NCBI RefSeq assembly: GCF_900156725.1 | Contig: NZ_FTOI01000006.1 | Coordinates: forward strand, 124,001-188,000 | Length of the DNA: 64,000 nt | Direction: 5' to 3' | From: Kaistella chaponensis | GTDB taxonomy: Bacteria; Bacteroidota; Bacteroidia; Flavobacteriales; Weeksellaceae | Shown: piece by piece, positions 18,046 through 27,283 of the stretch | Layout of the letters: each line of letters begins with the position of its first letter | Position numbering within the stretch: the first letter of the stretch is position 1 | Notes under the pieces: model-generated | The model's input: the letters and a program-made list of their open reading frames with translations, nothing else | Told to the model about the DNA's origin: nothing | Database searches by the model: none | Position numbers and translations under genes: made by a program

Positions 18046-18555
18046 ATGGAAGAACATGTAGTTTTAATTAACGAAAATGACGAAATTTTAGGTCTAATGG
18101 AAAAAATGCAGGCTCATGAAAATGGGATTCTGCATCGGGCTTTTTCGGTTTTTTTGTTTAATGAAAAAGGCGAAATGCTTTTGCAAAAAAGATCGGCCAA
18201 CAAATACCATTCTCCGAATCAATGGACCAATGCAGTGTGCTCTCACCCAAGAATAAATGAAACTTATCTGGAAGGTGCTCAACGAAGATTGCAGGAAGAA
18301 CTAGGATTAGAAGCTGAATTGTCGCCAAAATTTCATTTTATTTACAAAGCTGATGTAGGTCAGAATTTGTGGGAACATGAGTTGGATCACGTATTTACAG
18401 GCAGTTTCAATGGTGAGGTTCAACTGAATCCACAAGAAGTTTCCGAAGTTCGCTCCATCTCCATGGAAAATTTAGAGAAAGAAATGATCGAGCATCCCCA
18501 AAATTTCACAGAATGGTTTAAGATTATTTTGAAGGAATACAAGGAGCATTTATAA
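18046..18555 (+). CDS. idi: Isopentenyl-diphosphate delta-isomerase, type I
   Basis: 169-residue Nudix-fold enzyme interconverting isopentenyl and dimethylallyl diphosphate for menaquinone and undecaprenol synthesis. The active-site Cys is in TNAVCSHPR and the metal-binding Glu residues in LWEHELDHVF; the Nudix-like segment RRLQEELGLEA is also present. A TTG three codons upstream is in frame but lies in the -7 box. Monocistronic. Confidence 0.95.
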   Translation: MEEHVVLINENDEILGLMEKMQAHENGILHRAFSVFLFNEKGEMLLQKRSANKYHSPNQWTNAVCSHPRINETYLEGAQRRLQEELGLEAELSPKFHFIYKADVGQNLWEHELDHVFTGSFNGEVQLNPQEVSEVRSISMENLEKEMIEHPQNFTEWFKIILKEYKEHL

Positions 18556-18603
18556 CAATTACCGCCTCAAAAGCAATTTTCGGGAAAGAAAACAAAATGA
18601 ATT

Positions 18604-18713
18604 TTTAGCCCCGATTGCAGCGGCATCCTTTTCTGATGAGGCACGAAGAGGAAAAGATAGAGCGGAAAGCGGGTCGAGTTTTGGAAAAAAGCGCGAACTG
18701 ACTGCTCCTAAAA
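18604..18713 (+). repeat. Dispersed hairpin repeat, copy A
   Basis: Starts TTAGCCCCGAT, continues CGGCATCCTTTT, a variable tip, then AAAAGATAGAGCGGAAAGCGGG and ends AGTGACTGCTCCT-like at GCTCCT. The TCCTTTT / AAAAGA arms can pair. Copies B (19903-20050) and C (46822-46940) share the same ordered blocks in the opposite orientation. It lies between idi and gcvT. Confidence 0.8.
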
Positions 18714-18737
18714 AATAAAATTTAATAAAAATATACG

Positions 18738-19817
18738 ATGAACAAGACGGCTTTGTACGATAAACACGTTTCTTTGGGTGCTAAAATAGTGCCTTTTGCA
18801 GGTTTTGATATGCCTGTACAATATTCCGGAGTTACTGAAGAGCATTTTGCGGTTCGGGAAAAAGTAGGGATTTTTGATGTTTCACACATGGGTCAGTTTT
18901 TTGTGGAAGGTCCTTCTGCAAAGGATTTGTTGCAATTTGTTGGAACGAATAATGTTGATTCCCTCGAAAATGGAAAAGCACAATACACGTGTTTACCAAA
19001 CGGAAATGGCGGAATTGTAGATGATTTAATCGTTTATAAAATGGCCGACGAAAAATATTTTGTGGTTGTAAATGCCTCGAATATTGAAAAAGATTGGAAT
19101 CATATTTCAAAACACAACGAGAAATTTGGTGCAAAATTAACCAACGCTTCCGATGAAATGTCATTGATCGCCATTCAAGGTCCGAAAGCGACGGAAACTT
19201 TGCAAAAATTAACCGAAACGAATCTTTCTGAGATTCCTTATTATCACTTCACAGAAGGTAAAATTGCAGGTTTTGACGATGTAATAATTTCCAACACAGG
19301 TTATACTGGAAGTGGCGGTTTTGAAATTTATTTTAAAAATGAAAACGCTGTAAAAATTTGGGAGGCGATCACTGAAGCTGGTGAAGAATTTGGTTTAATT
19401 CCTTGCGGATTAGCTTCCAGAGACACTTTACGCTTAGAAAAAGGATTCTGTTTATACGGAAATGATATTGACGATTCCACTTCTCCACTTGAAGCAGGAT
19501 TGGGTTGGATTACAAAATTTGAGAAAGATTTTGTTGATAAAGAGCTTTTGGCCAAACAAAAAGAAGAAGGAATTACCCGAAAGTTAGTCGGTTTTGAAAT
19601 GCAGGAAAAAGCAATTCCAAGACATGATTATTTGGTGGTTGATGCAGAAGGAAACGAAATTGGAAAAGTAACTTCCGGAACGATGAGTCCGATGAAGAAA
19701 ATTGGAATTGGTTTGGCTTACGTGGCGAAACCACATTTCAAAATTGATTCTGAAATTTTTATTCAGATTAGAAATAAAAATATTCCAGCGAAAGTGGTGA
19801 AATTGCCATTTGTATAA
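18738..19817 (+). CDS. gcvT: Aminomethyltransferase (glycine cleavage T protein)
   Basis: 359 residues. Folate-dependent T protein that transfers the aminomethyl one-carbon unit from the lipoyl H protein to tetrahydrofolate, releasing ammonia. Family blocks [36 protein letters not shown] and [14 protein letters not shown] are complete, including the Asp of the active site (VDDLIVY). gcvP and gcvH are not adjacent. The gene is flanked by inverted copies of a dispersed hairpin repeat; no exact TAnnTTTG box is visible in front of it. Confidence 0.96.
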   Translation: MNKTALYDKHVSLGAKIVPFAGFDMPVQYSGVTEEHFAVREKVGIFDVSHMGQFFVEGPSAKDLLQFVGTNNVDSLENGKAQYTCLPNGNGGIVDDLIVYKMADEKYFVVVNASNIEKDWNHISKHNEKFGAKLTNASDEMSLIAIQGPKATETLQKLTETNLSEIPYYHFTEGKIAGFDDVIISNTGYTGSGGFEIYFKNENAVKIWEAITEAGEEFGLIPCGLASRDTLRLEKGFCLYGNDIDDSTSPLEAGLGWITKFEKDFVDKELLAKQKEEGITRKLVGFEMQEKAIPRHDYLVVDAEGNEIGKVTSGTMSPMKKIGIGLAYVAKPHFKIDSEIFIQIRNKNIPAKVVKLPFV

Positions 19818-19840
19818 AAAAATTTGATTAAAATAATAGG

Positions 19841-19870
19841 AAGCGTCTGAATTTTCGGGCGCTTTTTTTT
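19841..19870 (+). terminator. gcvT terminator
   Basis: AAGCGTCTG / CGGGCGCTT (19841-19849, 19856-19864), 9 bp with two G-U pairs, then T8. Confidence 0.8.
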
Positions 19871-19902
19871 GAAGAACAACGAAGAAATTTAAGTGTTTTT
19901 TT

Positions 19903-20050
19903 TGAGGAGCTACAAGATTCCCGCAACTCAGAAGACTCGTCCTGCTCTACACTATATCTTTTTTGTCATTGCGAACAAAGTGAAGTGATCTGTTGAAAGA
20001 GATCGATATCGCAATAACAAAAAAGGATGCCGTTTCGATCAGGGCTAAAA
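19903..20050 (-). repeat. Dispersed hairpin repeat, copy B, with nested palindrome
   Basis: Read on the minus strand it has the same blocks as copy A: TTTTAGCCCTGATCG, CGGCATCCTTTTTT, then AAAAAAGATATAGTG, AGAGCAGGACGAGT and GCTCCTC. Between the two T/A arms the short tip is replaced by a longer palindromic sequence (19959-20024) whose arms TTTTTTGTCATTGCGA and TCGCAATAACAAAAAA pair with one mismatch. Confidence 0.8.
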
Positions 20051-20079
20051 CTTCAGATATTTTGTCAATTTGCTTTTTT

Positions 20080-20427
20080 TCAGTTAAAAAAAGTTTCTAA
20101 ATCTTCTAAATTTTTCTTCTCATTTCCTACGAAAATTTCTTTGTCAGTAAGGAAAACCGGTCGTTTCAAAAAAGAATAATGTTCTAAAATTAGTTTTTTG
20201 AAATCATCTGCTTTTAAAGATTTCACATCGATGTTTTGCGCTTTAATTTGCGTTGATCGTCTGCTGAAAAGCGCTTCGTACGATTTTATTTTTTCAAACA
20301 TTTCCGACAATTCTTCTTCCGAAATCGGTTCGCTTTTAATTTCCCGAAATTCCCAATCGGAAAGATCAAATTGCTTCAAAATTTTGGTACAAGTTCCGCA
20401 GGACTTTAGATAAAAGACTTTTTTCAT
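20080..20427 (-). CDS. ArsC/Spx-family thioredoxin-like protein
   Basis: 115 residues with a thioredoxin-like fold of the ArsC family: CGTC (Cys10, Cys13) at the start of the first helix and KRPVFLTDKEIFVG, the conserved Arg-Pro segment, near the end. It resembles YffB/Spx-type reductases more than true arsenate reductases, since no other arsenic gene is present. A cytoplasmic redox role is inferred. Confidence 0.85.
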   Translation of the reverse strand: MKKVFYLKSCGTCTKILKQFDLSDWEFREIKSEPISEEELSEMFEKIKSYEALFSRRSTQIKAQNIDVKSLKADDFKKLILEHYSFLKRPVFLTDKEIFVGNEKKNLEDLETFFN

Positions 20428-20496
20428 GATTCAAATCTACCAATAAATTAAAGATTTCAAAAATTAATGAATATCTTTATTTATTAATAAGAATTT

Positions 20497-20961
20497 ATGC
20501 AAAATAAAACAGTTTTTCAGTTTATATCCGAACCGAGCGATGTCAATTATGGCGGGAATGTTCATGGCGGAAGTGTAATGAAATGGATCGATCAAGCGGG
20601 ATATGCGTGTGCAAGTTCTTGGGCGTCGAGTTATTGTGTGACGGTTTATGTGGGTGGAATCCGGTTTTATTCGCCTATCAAAATTGGACATATCGTAAAA
20701 GTGGAAGCAGAAGTCATTTACACCGGAAATACAAGTATGCATATTGCAATCAATGTTTTTTCGCGCAATATCAAAAGAAAGGATTTCGAAAAGAAAACGC
20801 ATTGCATTATCGTTTTTGTAGCGGTTGATGATGAAGGAAATTCTGTAGAAGTTCCGAAATTTCTTCCGACCACCGATCAAGAAAAACAAATGGAACAATA
20901 CGCGATCAAACTCATGGATCTACGGAAAAAAATTGAGGATGAAATGAAACCTTTTATGTAA
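20497..20961 (+). CDS. Cytosolic acyl-CoA thioester hydrolase (hotdog)
   Basis: 154 residues of the YciA/BFIT thioesterase family. The block NYGGNVHGGSVMKWIDQAGY holds the catalytic Asp and Gly-Gly turn, and KIGHIVKVEAEVIYTGNTSM is the second family signature. It cleaves medium- and long-chain acyl-CoA. The sequence TATCTTTA, one base off the -7 consensus, lies 18-25 bases upstream. Confidence 0.9.
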   Translation: MQNKTVFQFISEPSDVNYGGNVHGGSVMKWIDQAGYACASSWASSYCVTVYVGGIRFYSPIKIGHIVKVEAEVIYTGNTSMHIAINVFSRNIKRKDFEKKTHCIIVFVAVDDEGNSVEVPKFLPTTDQEKQMEQYAIKLMDLRKKIEDEMKPFM

Positions 20962-21073
20962 AACCCGCGATATTTAACGAGAATTGACTCTCAAATAACT
21001 AAAAAAATCTCTTTCTAAATTTATCGAAACAGATTTTTTTTGATCAAAACCCCGGAAAATTTTCAATTTATTT

Positions 21074-23572
21074 TCAACAGTATCTTTTAATCAGTTTATA
21101 AATTTCAAACCACATTACAGAAAGAATCGCAGCAGATGTTGCTGTCAAAAGTTGTTCTACATTAAGAGCAGTCATCTTGAAAAAATTTGAAACTGGAGCG
21201 ACATAAAGGATTACGCCCAGAATAAATAAGGTTAAAGAAGTGATGATCACCAAAAGAATATTTTTATTCCTAAAACTTTCAAACATCGAATAGTAAAAAG
21301 AGCGGTTCGCAAAACTCAGCAAAATATTGGCAAATATTAAGGTCGTGAATACCATTGTTCGCGTCATTTCTTCATTTCCTCCATGGAGGAAAGTCATTTG
21401 ATAAACAAACAAAACGGCGGCTGCAATTACCAATCCTTGAATGATGCTTACAATTAATTCGCGCCAAGTAAGAAAGGTTTCAGTAATCGGTCGTGGTTTT
21501 TGCAACATGGTGTTTTTTTCCATAGGTTCGCTTTCGTACACGATTGAACAAGTTGGACCCATCACCAATTCTAGAAAAATAACGTGAACTGGCGTAAAAA
21601 TTTGAGGGAAAACCCAACCCAAAAACAAGGGCAGAGAAACCGTCAGAATAATCGGAATGTGAATGGAAATAATATATTGAACCGCTTTTTTAATATTCGT
21701 ATAAATTCTACGTCCTGCAGCAATTGCGATGACGAGTTTTCCCAAATCATCGTTGGTTAAAATAACCGAAGCCGCAGTTTTCGCAATTTCAGTACCTTTT
21801 TCACCCATTGCAACTCCGATGTGTGCAGCTTTCAAGGCAGGTCCATCATTCACACCATCACCAATCATCGCCACAATCTCGCCGTTTTTTTTCAAAGCTT
21901 CTACCAATCGTAATTTAGTTTCAGGAAACATTCTCGTAAAGAGTACTTTTTCTTGTGCGATTTTCCTCAATTCCGCCTCCGGAAGGTTTGTTATTTCATC
22001 GCCATTCACGGGAACTGATTTATTTGGAATTCCGGCCTGTAAAGCAATGCTTTCGGTGGTTTGAGCATTATCTCCGGTAATGACTTTAATTTTTATTCCA
22101 GCTTCAGCGATTTGTCGGAAAACATTTTGAATATCTTTTTTCGGTGGATCATAGAAAACGACAAGACCTAAAAACTCAAATTGTATTTCCTGCTGTTTCA
22201 AAGGAAATTGCTCACCTTTAAAATTAGATTTTGCCACGCCTAAAAGTCGGTATCCTTTTTTGCCATAAAAATCCATCTGTTTCCGGATTGCATTTTTTTG
22301 ATCTTCAGAAAGGTCGCATTCATTAATTATGGCTTCTGGAGCTCCTTTCGCCGCAATAATTCGGTCAGCTTTATCATTTTCAAAAATATGAGTCATCATT
22401 GGTGGTTTGCCTTCCAACGGATATTCATGAAACATTTTAAAATAAGGCCGTAAATCTTTCGGTTGAGTTTTCGAATAAATTTCGTGGAGTGTTTTTTCCA
22501 TTGGATCAAATGGTACCGGTTCGCTGCTCCACATTGCATATTGTAAAATTTCTGAAATTACCGCCTCAGAAAATTCGGCTTCATTATAACTGCGGTCACT
22601 TTTAAAATCATAAACCGCTTTTAAATGCATGGAATTTTCAGTAATCGTTCCGGTTTTATCCGTACAAATCACGGTTGTACTTCCTAAAGTTTCTACAATA
22701 CTGCTTTTCTTGATGATGATTCCTTGCTGCATTAATTTCCATGCTCCAAGTGCCATAAAAGTGGTAAAAGCGACGGGAATTTCTTCAGGAAGAATCGACA
22801 TCGCCAAAGTGAGACCATTTAATAATGAATCCACAACATTTCTCGTATGATAATAATTTACAGCACAAACTGAAATAAAGACGATAATTCCTATAATCGC
22901 CATATACTTCAAAAAACGCTCGATCTGAATTTGAAGCGGTGATTTTTCAACTTTAATCGAAAGAATTGATTCCCCGATTTTACCCAGCTTTGTTTCCTTT
23001 CCTATTTTCTGTACCTCGAAAACAGCCAATCCTGAAACCGTAGAAGTTCCGCTGTAAACTTGTTTATCGCTCGACTTATTATCTTTGAATACAGAAAAAC
23101 TTTCGCCTGTAAGCGATGATTCATTGACTGAGAAATCATTGCTGTGAAGGATGATTCCGTCTGCATTGATCATTTTTCCTTCCTCCGTAACGCATAAATC
23201 TCCCACTGCAATTTCATGGGTAGGAATTTCTAAAATCTTATTATCCCGAATGACTTTGCTTAAAGGTTCATTGAGTTTTTCTAAAGCTTCCAACGCTTTT
23301 TTACTTCGGTTATCCTGAAAAAAAGAAATTCCTGAAACCACAACAATCGCCAGTAACATAAAAAGTGACTCACCAAAATTGCCAACCACGAAATAAATAA
23401 TCGCAATGATGATCAATAAAATTAACATCGGTTCCCGAAAAATATCAAGCAGGAGTTTGAGCCAACTTGTTTTTTCTGTTTTGTTCAATTGATTGTACCC
23501 AAATTTTTCACGGGAAATTTGAATTTCAGCTTCTGTAAGACCTTTGAAATTTTTCGGAACATTGAAATCCAT
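21074..23572 (-). CDS. P-type cation-transporting ATPase (PII, calcium-type)
   Basis: 832-residue membrane pump. Actuator domain with SLTGESFSV (TGE), phosphorylation motif CTDKTGT (Asp at about 305), KGAPEA in the nucleotide domain, VITGDNAQT and GDGVNDGPALKAA hinge motifs. The M4 metal-site motif reads PEEIP where SERCA-type pumps have PEGLP. Six C-terminal membrane segments are visible. Ca2+ or a similar cation is likely, but the M4 change leaves specificity open. Single gene; a TACCTTTA near-consensus -7 box lies about 20 bases upstream. Confidence 0.9.
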   Translation of the reverse strand: MDFNVPKNFKGLTEAEIQISREKFGYNQLNKTEKTSWLKLLLDIFREPMLILLIIIAIIYFVVGNFGESLFMLLAIVVVSGISFFQDNRSKKALEALEKLNEPLSKVIRDNKILEIPTHEIAVGDLCVTEEGKMINADGIILHSNDFSVNESSLTGESFSVFKDNKSSDKQVYSGTSTVSGLAVFEVQKIGKETKLGKIGESILSIKVEKSPLQIQIERFLKYMAIIGIIVFISVCAVNYYHTRNVVDSLLNGLTLAMSILPEEIPVAFTTFMALGAWKLMQQGIIIKKSSIVETLGSTTVICTDKTGTITENSMHLKAVYDFKSDRSYNEAEFSEAVISEILQYAMWSSEPVPFDPMEKTLHEIYSKTQPKDLRPYFKMFHEYPLEGKPPMMTHIFENDKADRIIAAKGAPEAIINECDLSEDQKNAIRKQMDFYGKKGYRLLGVAKSNFKGEQFPLKQQEIQFEFLGLVVFYDPPKKDIQNVFRQIAEAGIKIKVITGDNAQTTESIALQAGIPNKSVPVNGDEITNLPEAELRKIAQEKVLFTRMFPETKLRLVEALKKNGEIVAMIGDGVNDGPALKAAHIGVAMGEKGTEIAKTAASVILTNDDLGKLVIAIAAGRRIYTNIKKAVQYIISIHIPIILTVSLPLFLGWVFPQIFTPVHVIFLELVMGPTCSIVYESEPMEKNTMLQKPRPITETFLTWRELIVSIIQGLVIAAAVLFVYQMTFLHGGNEEMTRTMVFTTLIFANILLSFANRSFYYSMFESFRNKNILLVIITSLTLFILGVILYVAPVSNFFKMTALNVEQLLTATSAAILSVMWFEIYKLIKRYC

Positions 23573-23804
23573 AATCGTAATTTTACGTAATAAAGGTAGT
23601 GAAAATGTAGCGGGAGACTTGACCTTTTTCGCAGAAATAATTGCGCGCCATCATTTAAATTTGTTGCGATTTTAAAGATATTTCAAACACTTTATTTCTA
23701 TATAAAATTTAATAATTGAAGAAATTCCACCTTCACCTTTGAATCTATTTTTAAAACAGAACGTTCTCAAAAAAATAAGAATTTAAACGCATTGTTTTTC
23801 CCAC

Positions 23805-23836
23805 AAAAAAACTCCTTTCATGACTGAAAGGAGTTT
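23805..23836 (-). terminator. rny terminator
   Basis: Perfect 12-bp stem AAACTCCTTTCA / TGAAAGGAGTTT with TGAC loop; followed by U6 on the minus strand. 22 bases past the rny stop. Confidence 0.85.
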
Positions 23837-23858
23837 GCTTTATTAATGTTTTGCAATT

Positions 23859-25430
23859 TTATCTCGCAATATTCACCGATCTCGTTTCGCGAATTACGGT
23901 AACACGAACTTGACCTGGATAGGTTAATTCATTTTGAATTTTTTCTGAAATATCGTAAGAAAGTTGCGCAGATTTGTCATCGCTCACTTTTCCGCTTTCT
24001 ACCATTACCCGAAGTTCTCTTCCTGCCTGAATTGCATAAGCGCTGGAAACTCCGTCGAAACTTAGTGCAGCAGCTTCCAGATCTTTTAATCTTTGGATAT
24101 AGGATTCTAAAACCTGTCTTCTTGCTCCTGGTCTTGCTCCTGAAATCGCATCTGCAACCTGAATAATTGGGGAAAGCAAGCCAGTCATTTCTATTTCATC
24201 GTGGTGCGCTCCGATCGCATTGATCACTTCTGGACTTTCGCCATATTTTTCCGCCCACTGCATTCCTAAAAGTGCGTGTGGAAGTTCGGATTCCTGCTCT
24301 GGAACTTTACCGATATCATGCAGCAAACCGGCTCTTTTTGCCAATTTTACATTCAATCCTAATTCTGCAGCCATGGTTGCGGCAATGTTGGCAACTTCTC
24401 TGGAGTGTTGCAATAAGTTCTGGCCATAAGAAGAACGGAATTTCATTCGTCCTACGATTTTTACCAATTCTGGGTGAAGTCCGTGCACACCAAGATCAAT
24501 CACTGTTCTTTTACCAACTTCGGTAATTTCTTCTTCGATTTGTTTTTTGGTTTTTTCTACAACTTCTTCGATTCTTGCTGGGTGAATTCTACCGTCGGTT
24601 ACCAATCGATGCAGGGAAAGTCTTGCGATTTCTCGTCTTACAGGATCGAAACATGAAAGCAAAATTGCTTCGGGAGTATCATCAACAATGATTTCTACGC
24701 CAGTTGCTGCTTCCAAGGCACGAATATTACGACCTTCTCTACCAATAATTCTCCCTTTAACCTCATCAGATTCAATATTAAAAACAGATACCGAATTTTC
24801 GATAGCTTGTTCTGTACCAATTCTTTGAATGGTTTGAATGACGATTTTTTTGGCTTCTTGTTTCGCATTTAGTTGCGCTTCTGCCATAATATTTTGCACA
24901 TGAGACTGAGCTCTTGTTTTCGCTTCAGCTTTCAAAGCTTCTACCAATTCACTTTTTGCATCATCTGCAGAATAGCCAGAAATTCTTTCTAACATTTCCA
25001 CTTTTTGTGCAGTTACCGAGTCTAGTTCCTGCTGTTTTTTCTCTAAAACATCTTCCTTTTTTGCATAATCTCCCATTTGGCGTTCTAGGTCTTTTTCTAG
25101 TTTACCTGTTTTGCTGAGATCATCATTGAGTTTCTGTTCTTTGTCTTTGATTCTTTTTTCTGAATCCTGCATTTTACGTTCTCGGAGCTGAATATCGGCA
25201 TCATGCTGAGATTTCAGTTCCATAAATTTTTCTTTGGCTTGCAAATGCTTTTCTTTTTTAATGGATTCTGCTTGTACAGTAGCTTTTTCCAAAAGGTTAT
25301 CGGCATTTTTCTTTGCATCTTCTACAATGAATTTTGCTTTAGCATTCAGGGAGCTTTTGGAAAATAACATTCCGATTACTGCTCCTAAAATGAGGCAAAC
25401 AACGCCTATTATAATTGCTGTTGGTGTCAT
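23859..25430 (-). CDS. rny: Ribonuclease Y
   Basis: 523-residue membrane-anchored endoribonuclease. N-terminal membrane helix (about 3-24), a long coiled coil (about 28-165), a KH RNA-binding domain with [19 protein letters not shown], and an HD domain with LLHDIGKV. It initiates mRNA decay. The order zapA, 6S-like RNA, rny on the same strand is shared with other flavobacteria as far as I recall. Own terminator. Confidence 0.97.
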   Translation of the reverse strand: MTPTAIIIGVVCLILGAVIGMLFSKSSLNAKAKFIVEDAKKNADNLLEKATVQAESIKKEKHLQAKEKFMELKSQHDADIQLRERKMQDSEKRIKDKEQKLNDDLSKTGKLEKDLERQMGDYAKKEDVLEKKQQELDSVTAQKVEMLERISGYSADDAKSELVEALKAEAKTRAQSHVQNIMAEAQLNAKQEAKKIVIQTIQRIGTEQAIENSVSVFNIESDEVKGRIIGREGRNIRALEAATGVEIIVDDTPEAILLSCFDPVRREIARLSLHRLVTDGRIHPARIEEVVEKTKKQIEEEITEVGKRTVIDLGVHGLHPELVKIVGRMKFRSSYGQNLLQHSREVANIAATMAAELGLNVKLAKRAGLLHDIGKVPEQESELPHALLGMQWAEKYGESPEVINAIGAHHDEIEMTGLLSPIIQVADAISGARPGARRQVLESYIQRLKDLEAAALSFDGVSSAYAIQAGRELRVMVESGKVSDDKSAQLSYDISEKIQNELTYPGQVRVTVIRETRSVNIAR

Positions 25431-25563
25431 ATATGTTTAGTTTTATAGTTCATAATAGTATTTTTATTTTACGGAGTGTTTTAAATTTTGTAGCACTCTC
25501 GTTTTATTTTAAGTTTAATTACTTTTAAAGGATGATCAATGCGAAAAAGTTAATTATCAGTCC

Positions 25564-25740
25564 AAAAAAAAGCCCACAACAGTTCAAGATATAGAGTAAA
25601 CTCCTTATCAACACGATTTGAACTTTTTTTTATTTTCTGTAATCCGAGCAAGTCGGCGCGCCATTAAATAAACATTCGTTCGGCAATTGTATAGCGTTGA
25701 GTTTACCTGTAATGTGTTAGAACTATTGTAGGCAGTTGTT
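25564..25740 (-). ncRNA. ssrS: 6S-like RNA (candidate 6S-Flavo)
   Basis: About 175 bases between zapA and rny. On the minus strand the ends pair over a long distance: ACAATAGTTC (25720-25729) with GAACTGTTGT (25576-25585), 10 bp with one G-U pair, and GTAAACTC (25699-25706) with GAGTTTAC (25596-25603), 8 bp perfect. A large open region lies inside, with a CCGA/TCGG hairpin at the apex. An 8-base U run follows the outer stem. The shape, size and position next to zapA fit 6S RNA, which binds sigma-70-type RNA polymerase in stationary phase. Ends are approximate. Confidence 0.75.
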
Positions 25741-25757
25741 GTCTGGAAAAGAAAAAT

Positions 25758-26045
25758 CTACTTTTCCAGCTCCTCCAACATTTGATTAATCTGTATTAAT
25801 CTTTCGTTGGAAGCATTTATATTTTTTTCGTTCGTGATGTGTGAAACTTCCGCATTGGTTCCTAATTTTAAGGCACACATTGCTAAAGCATCTTGTTTAT
25901 CTCTCACGTCAAAATTCTGTTCAAAATCTTTAATCATCGCTTCAATTGTTTTACCAACTTTCCGAAGCGTTTCTTCTTCTGCGGCGGGTACATTCAGCGG
26001 GTAATTTCTTCCGGCAATGTTGATGGTAATTCTTCTTACTTCCAT
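25758..26045 (-). CDS. zapA: Cell division protein ZapA
   Basis: 95 residues: an N-terminal beta-rich globular part (EVRRITINIAGRNYPLNVPAAEEETLRKVGKTI) typical of ZapA, then a coiled-coil helix to the C terminus. It bundles FtsZ filaments at the division site. The ATG overlaps the last base of the upstream stop codon (TAATG), so translation is coupled. An in-frame extension upstream runs through the preceding gene and is not used. Confidence 0.9.
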   Translation of the reverse strand: MEVRRITINIAGRNYPLNVPAAEEETLRKVGKTIEAMIKDFEQNFDVRDKQDALAMCALKLGTNAEVSHITNEKNINASNERLIQINQMLEELEK

Positions 26046-26347
26046 TACAAACCGCTGTTTTGAAGCTCTGCAATACAATGATCCACTTCTTTGATTAACT
26101 TGTTGATATGATTCTTCATCAATCGGTTATGGTCGGGATTTCCTGATATTGCTGAATAAAGTTTAATATTTTTATGTTCTTCTGCTAAAACCTGATTGTT
26201 TTTTTTTTCCTCTTCGTATTTCTTCTTCAGTTCAGCATGCTCTTGGGATAATTCTACAAACGCTTCGGTAAGATTTTGGTAGTTTTTTGTTACATTCAAA
26301 ATCCTCTTCTCTAAAACCGAAAAATTGTTATCTAAATCTTTGAGCAT
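26045..26347 (-). CDS. Small coiled-coil protein, ZapB-like partner of ZapA
   Basis: 100 residues, almost entirely predicted heptad coiled coil (about 3-60, rich in Glu/Lys/Leu), followed by a short C-terminal helix. It overlaps zapA by one base, an arrangement repeated in related genomes, so a role in the Z-ring similar to ZapB is plausible. No other family recognised. A TATTTTTG -7 box on the minus strand lies at 26378-26385. Confidence 0.75.
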   Translation of the reverse strand: MLKDLDNNFSVLEKRILNVTKNYQNLTEAFVELSQEHAELKKKYEEEKKNNQVLAEEHKNIKLYSAISGNPDHNRLMKNHINKLIKEVDHCIAELQNSGL

Positions 26348-26443
26348 TTTCAGGCTTAATTAATTCTAACTAATGAGCAAAAATATAAAATTTTAATTTG
26401 AATTGATGGATTATTCGGCAATAATTTCCGAATTTGTTGAAAT

Positions 26444-26477
26444 AAAAAAAGAGAAAGCGCTGTTCACCTTCTCTTTT
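26444..26477 (-). terminator. porT terminator
   Basis: AAAAGAGAA / TTCTCTTTT stem (26447-26455, 26469-26477) with an A tract that becomes the U run on the minus strand. Just beyond the porT stop. Confidence 0.75.
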
Positions 26478-26496
26478 GTAAATATTTGGAGAGTAA

Positions 26497-27282
26497 TTAC
26501 TCGAATTTGAGGACAAACATAAAGGCACGGGTTTTTGCGCTCGAGATTGCAGCCGTCCAATAAGGAGGTGTCTCGGAGTTATCTCCCACCATTTCATCAT
26601 TCATCATAAAGGTTCCACGGAATCCTGGAGTTAATTTAAATCTGCTGAAATAAAACTGAATTCCAATTTCTGCAGACCACGCAAAATTACTTGTTGTAGT
26701 ACGAAATAAACCTTGCGAATTATCATCCGGTGCAGAACTGTTTGATTGAAGATTCATCATCCAGTTGATTCCTGCAGCAGCATACGGACGGGAATTGTAC
26801 CATCGATCGCCATGAACTTCGACCAAAAGCGGGAAATCTACATACGTTGATTTTACTGTTCTTAATTGATCAGCGTCGGTAAGAGTTCTTGGTGTAAAAG
26901 GAGCATTTGCAGGAGTTCCTGCAGCAAATTGACTGTTGGTTTGGGTATCGAAAAACACTTCACGTTCTACGAACTGCAATCCTGGTTCTAACCTCAAATC
27001 GAAATTATCATTTAACCGAAATTTCCCGATAAGTCCTGCGCCAAAACTATACGAAGATTTGGTTTGTACGAGGCTTTTTTGCCCACTCATTCCAAACCGT
27101 GGGTCGAGAACTAATTTGTAGTCAAAATTATTTGCAGCAAGATAAAAACCATAACTGAATTTCTGATTATCGAATCCCTCCAAATTATCCATTCGGTCTT
27201 TGGTACGAAAAAGCTGAGCATTCACAATTGTTGCAAAACCAATTGCTACAATGATATTCGTTTTCAATACTATTTTCCACAT
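26497..27282 (-). CDS. porT: PorT-family outer-membrane protein (type IX secretion)
   Basis: 261 residues. Signal peptide (cleavage after about 22, VNAQ), then a beta-barrel pattern of alternating hydrophobic strands ending in the C-terminal Phe-containing strand FMFVLKFE. The sequence style and position directly after ubiE match PorT/SprT, a T9SS component needed for gliding and secretion. It begins one base after the ubiE stop, so the two are co-translated. T9SS cargo proteins are encoded at 41130 and 42197. Confidence 0.82.
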   Translation of the reverse strand: MWKIVLKTNIIVAIGFATIVNAQLFRTKDRMDNLEGFDNQKFSYGFYLAANNFDYKLVLDPRFGMSGQKSLVQTKSSYSFGAGLIGKFRLNDNFDLRLEPGLQFVEREVFFDTQTNSQFAAGTPANAPFTPRTLTDADQLRTVKSTYVDFPLLVEVHGDRWYNSRPYAAAGINWMMNLQSNSSAPDDNSQGLFRTTTSNFAWSAEIGIQFYFSRFKLTPGFRGTFMMNDEMVGDNSETPPYWTAAISSAKTRAFMFVLKFE

Positions 27283-27283
27283 A

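Noticed and set aside
18604-20050. gcvT carried by a composite transposon, bounded by repeats A and B
   Set aside because: The repeats are short, diverged, and a third copy occurs alone; no transposase or target duplication is visible, so chance flanking is simpler.
20080-20427. True arsenate reductase
   Set aside because: CxxC layout and lack of arsenic-resistance neighbours fit Spx/YffB-like reductases better.
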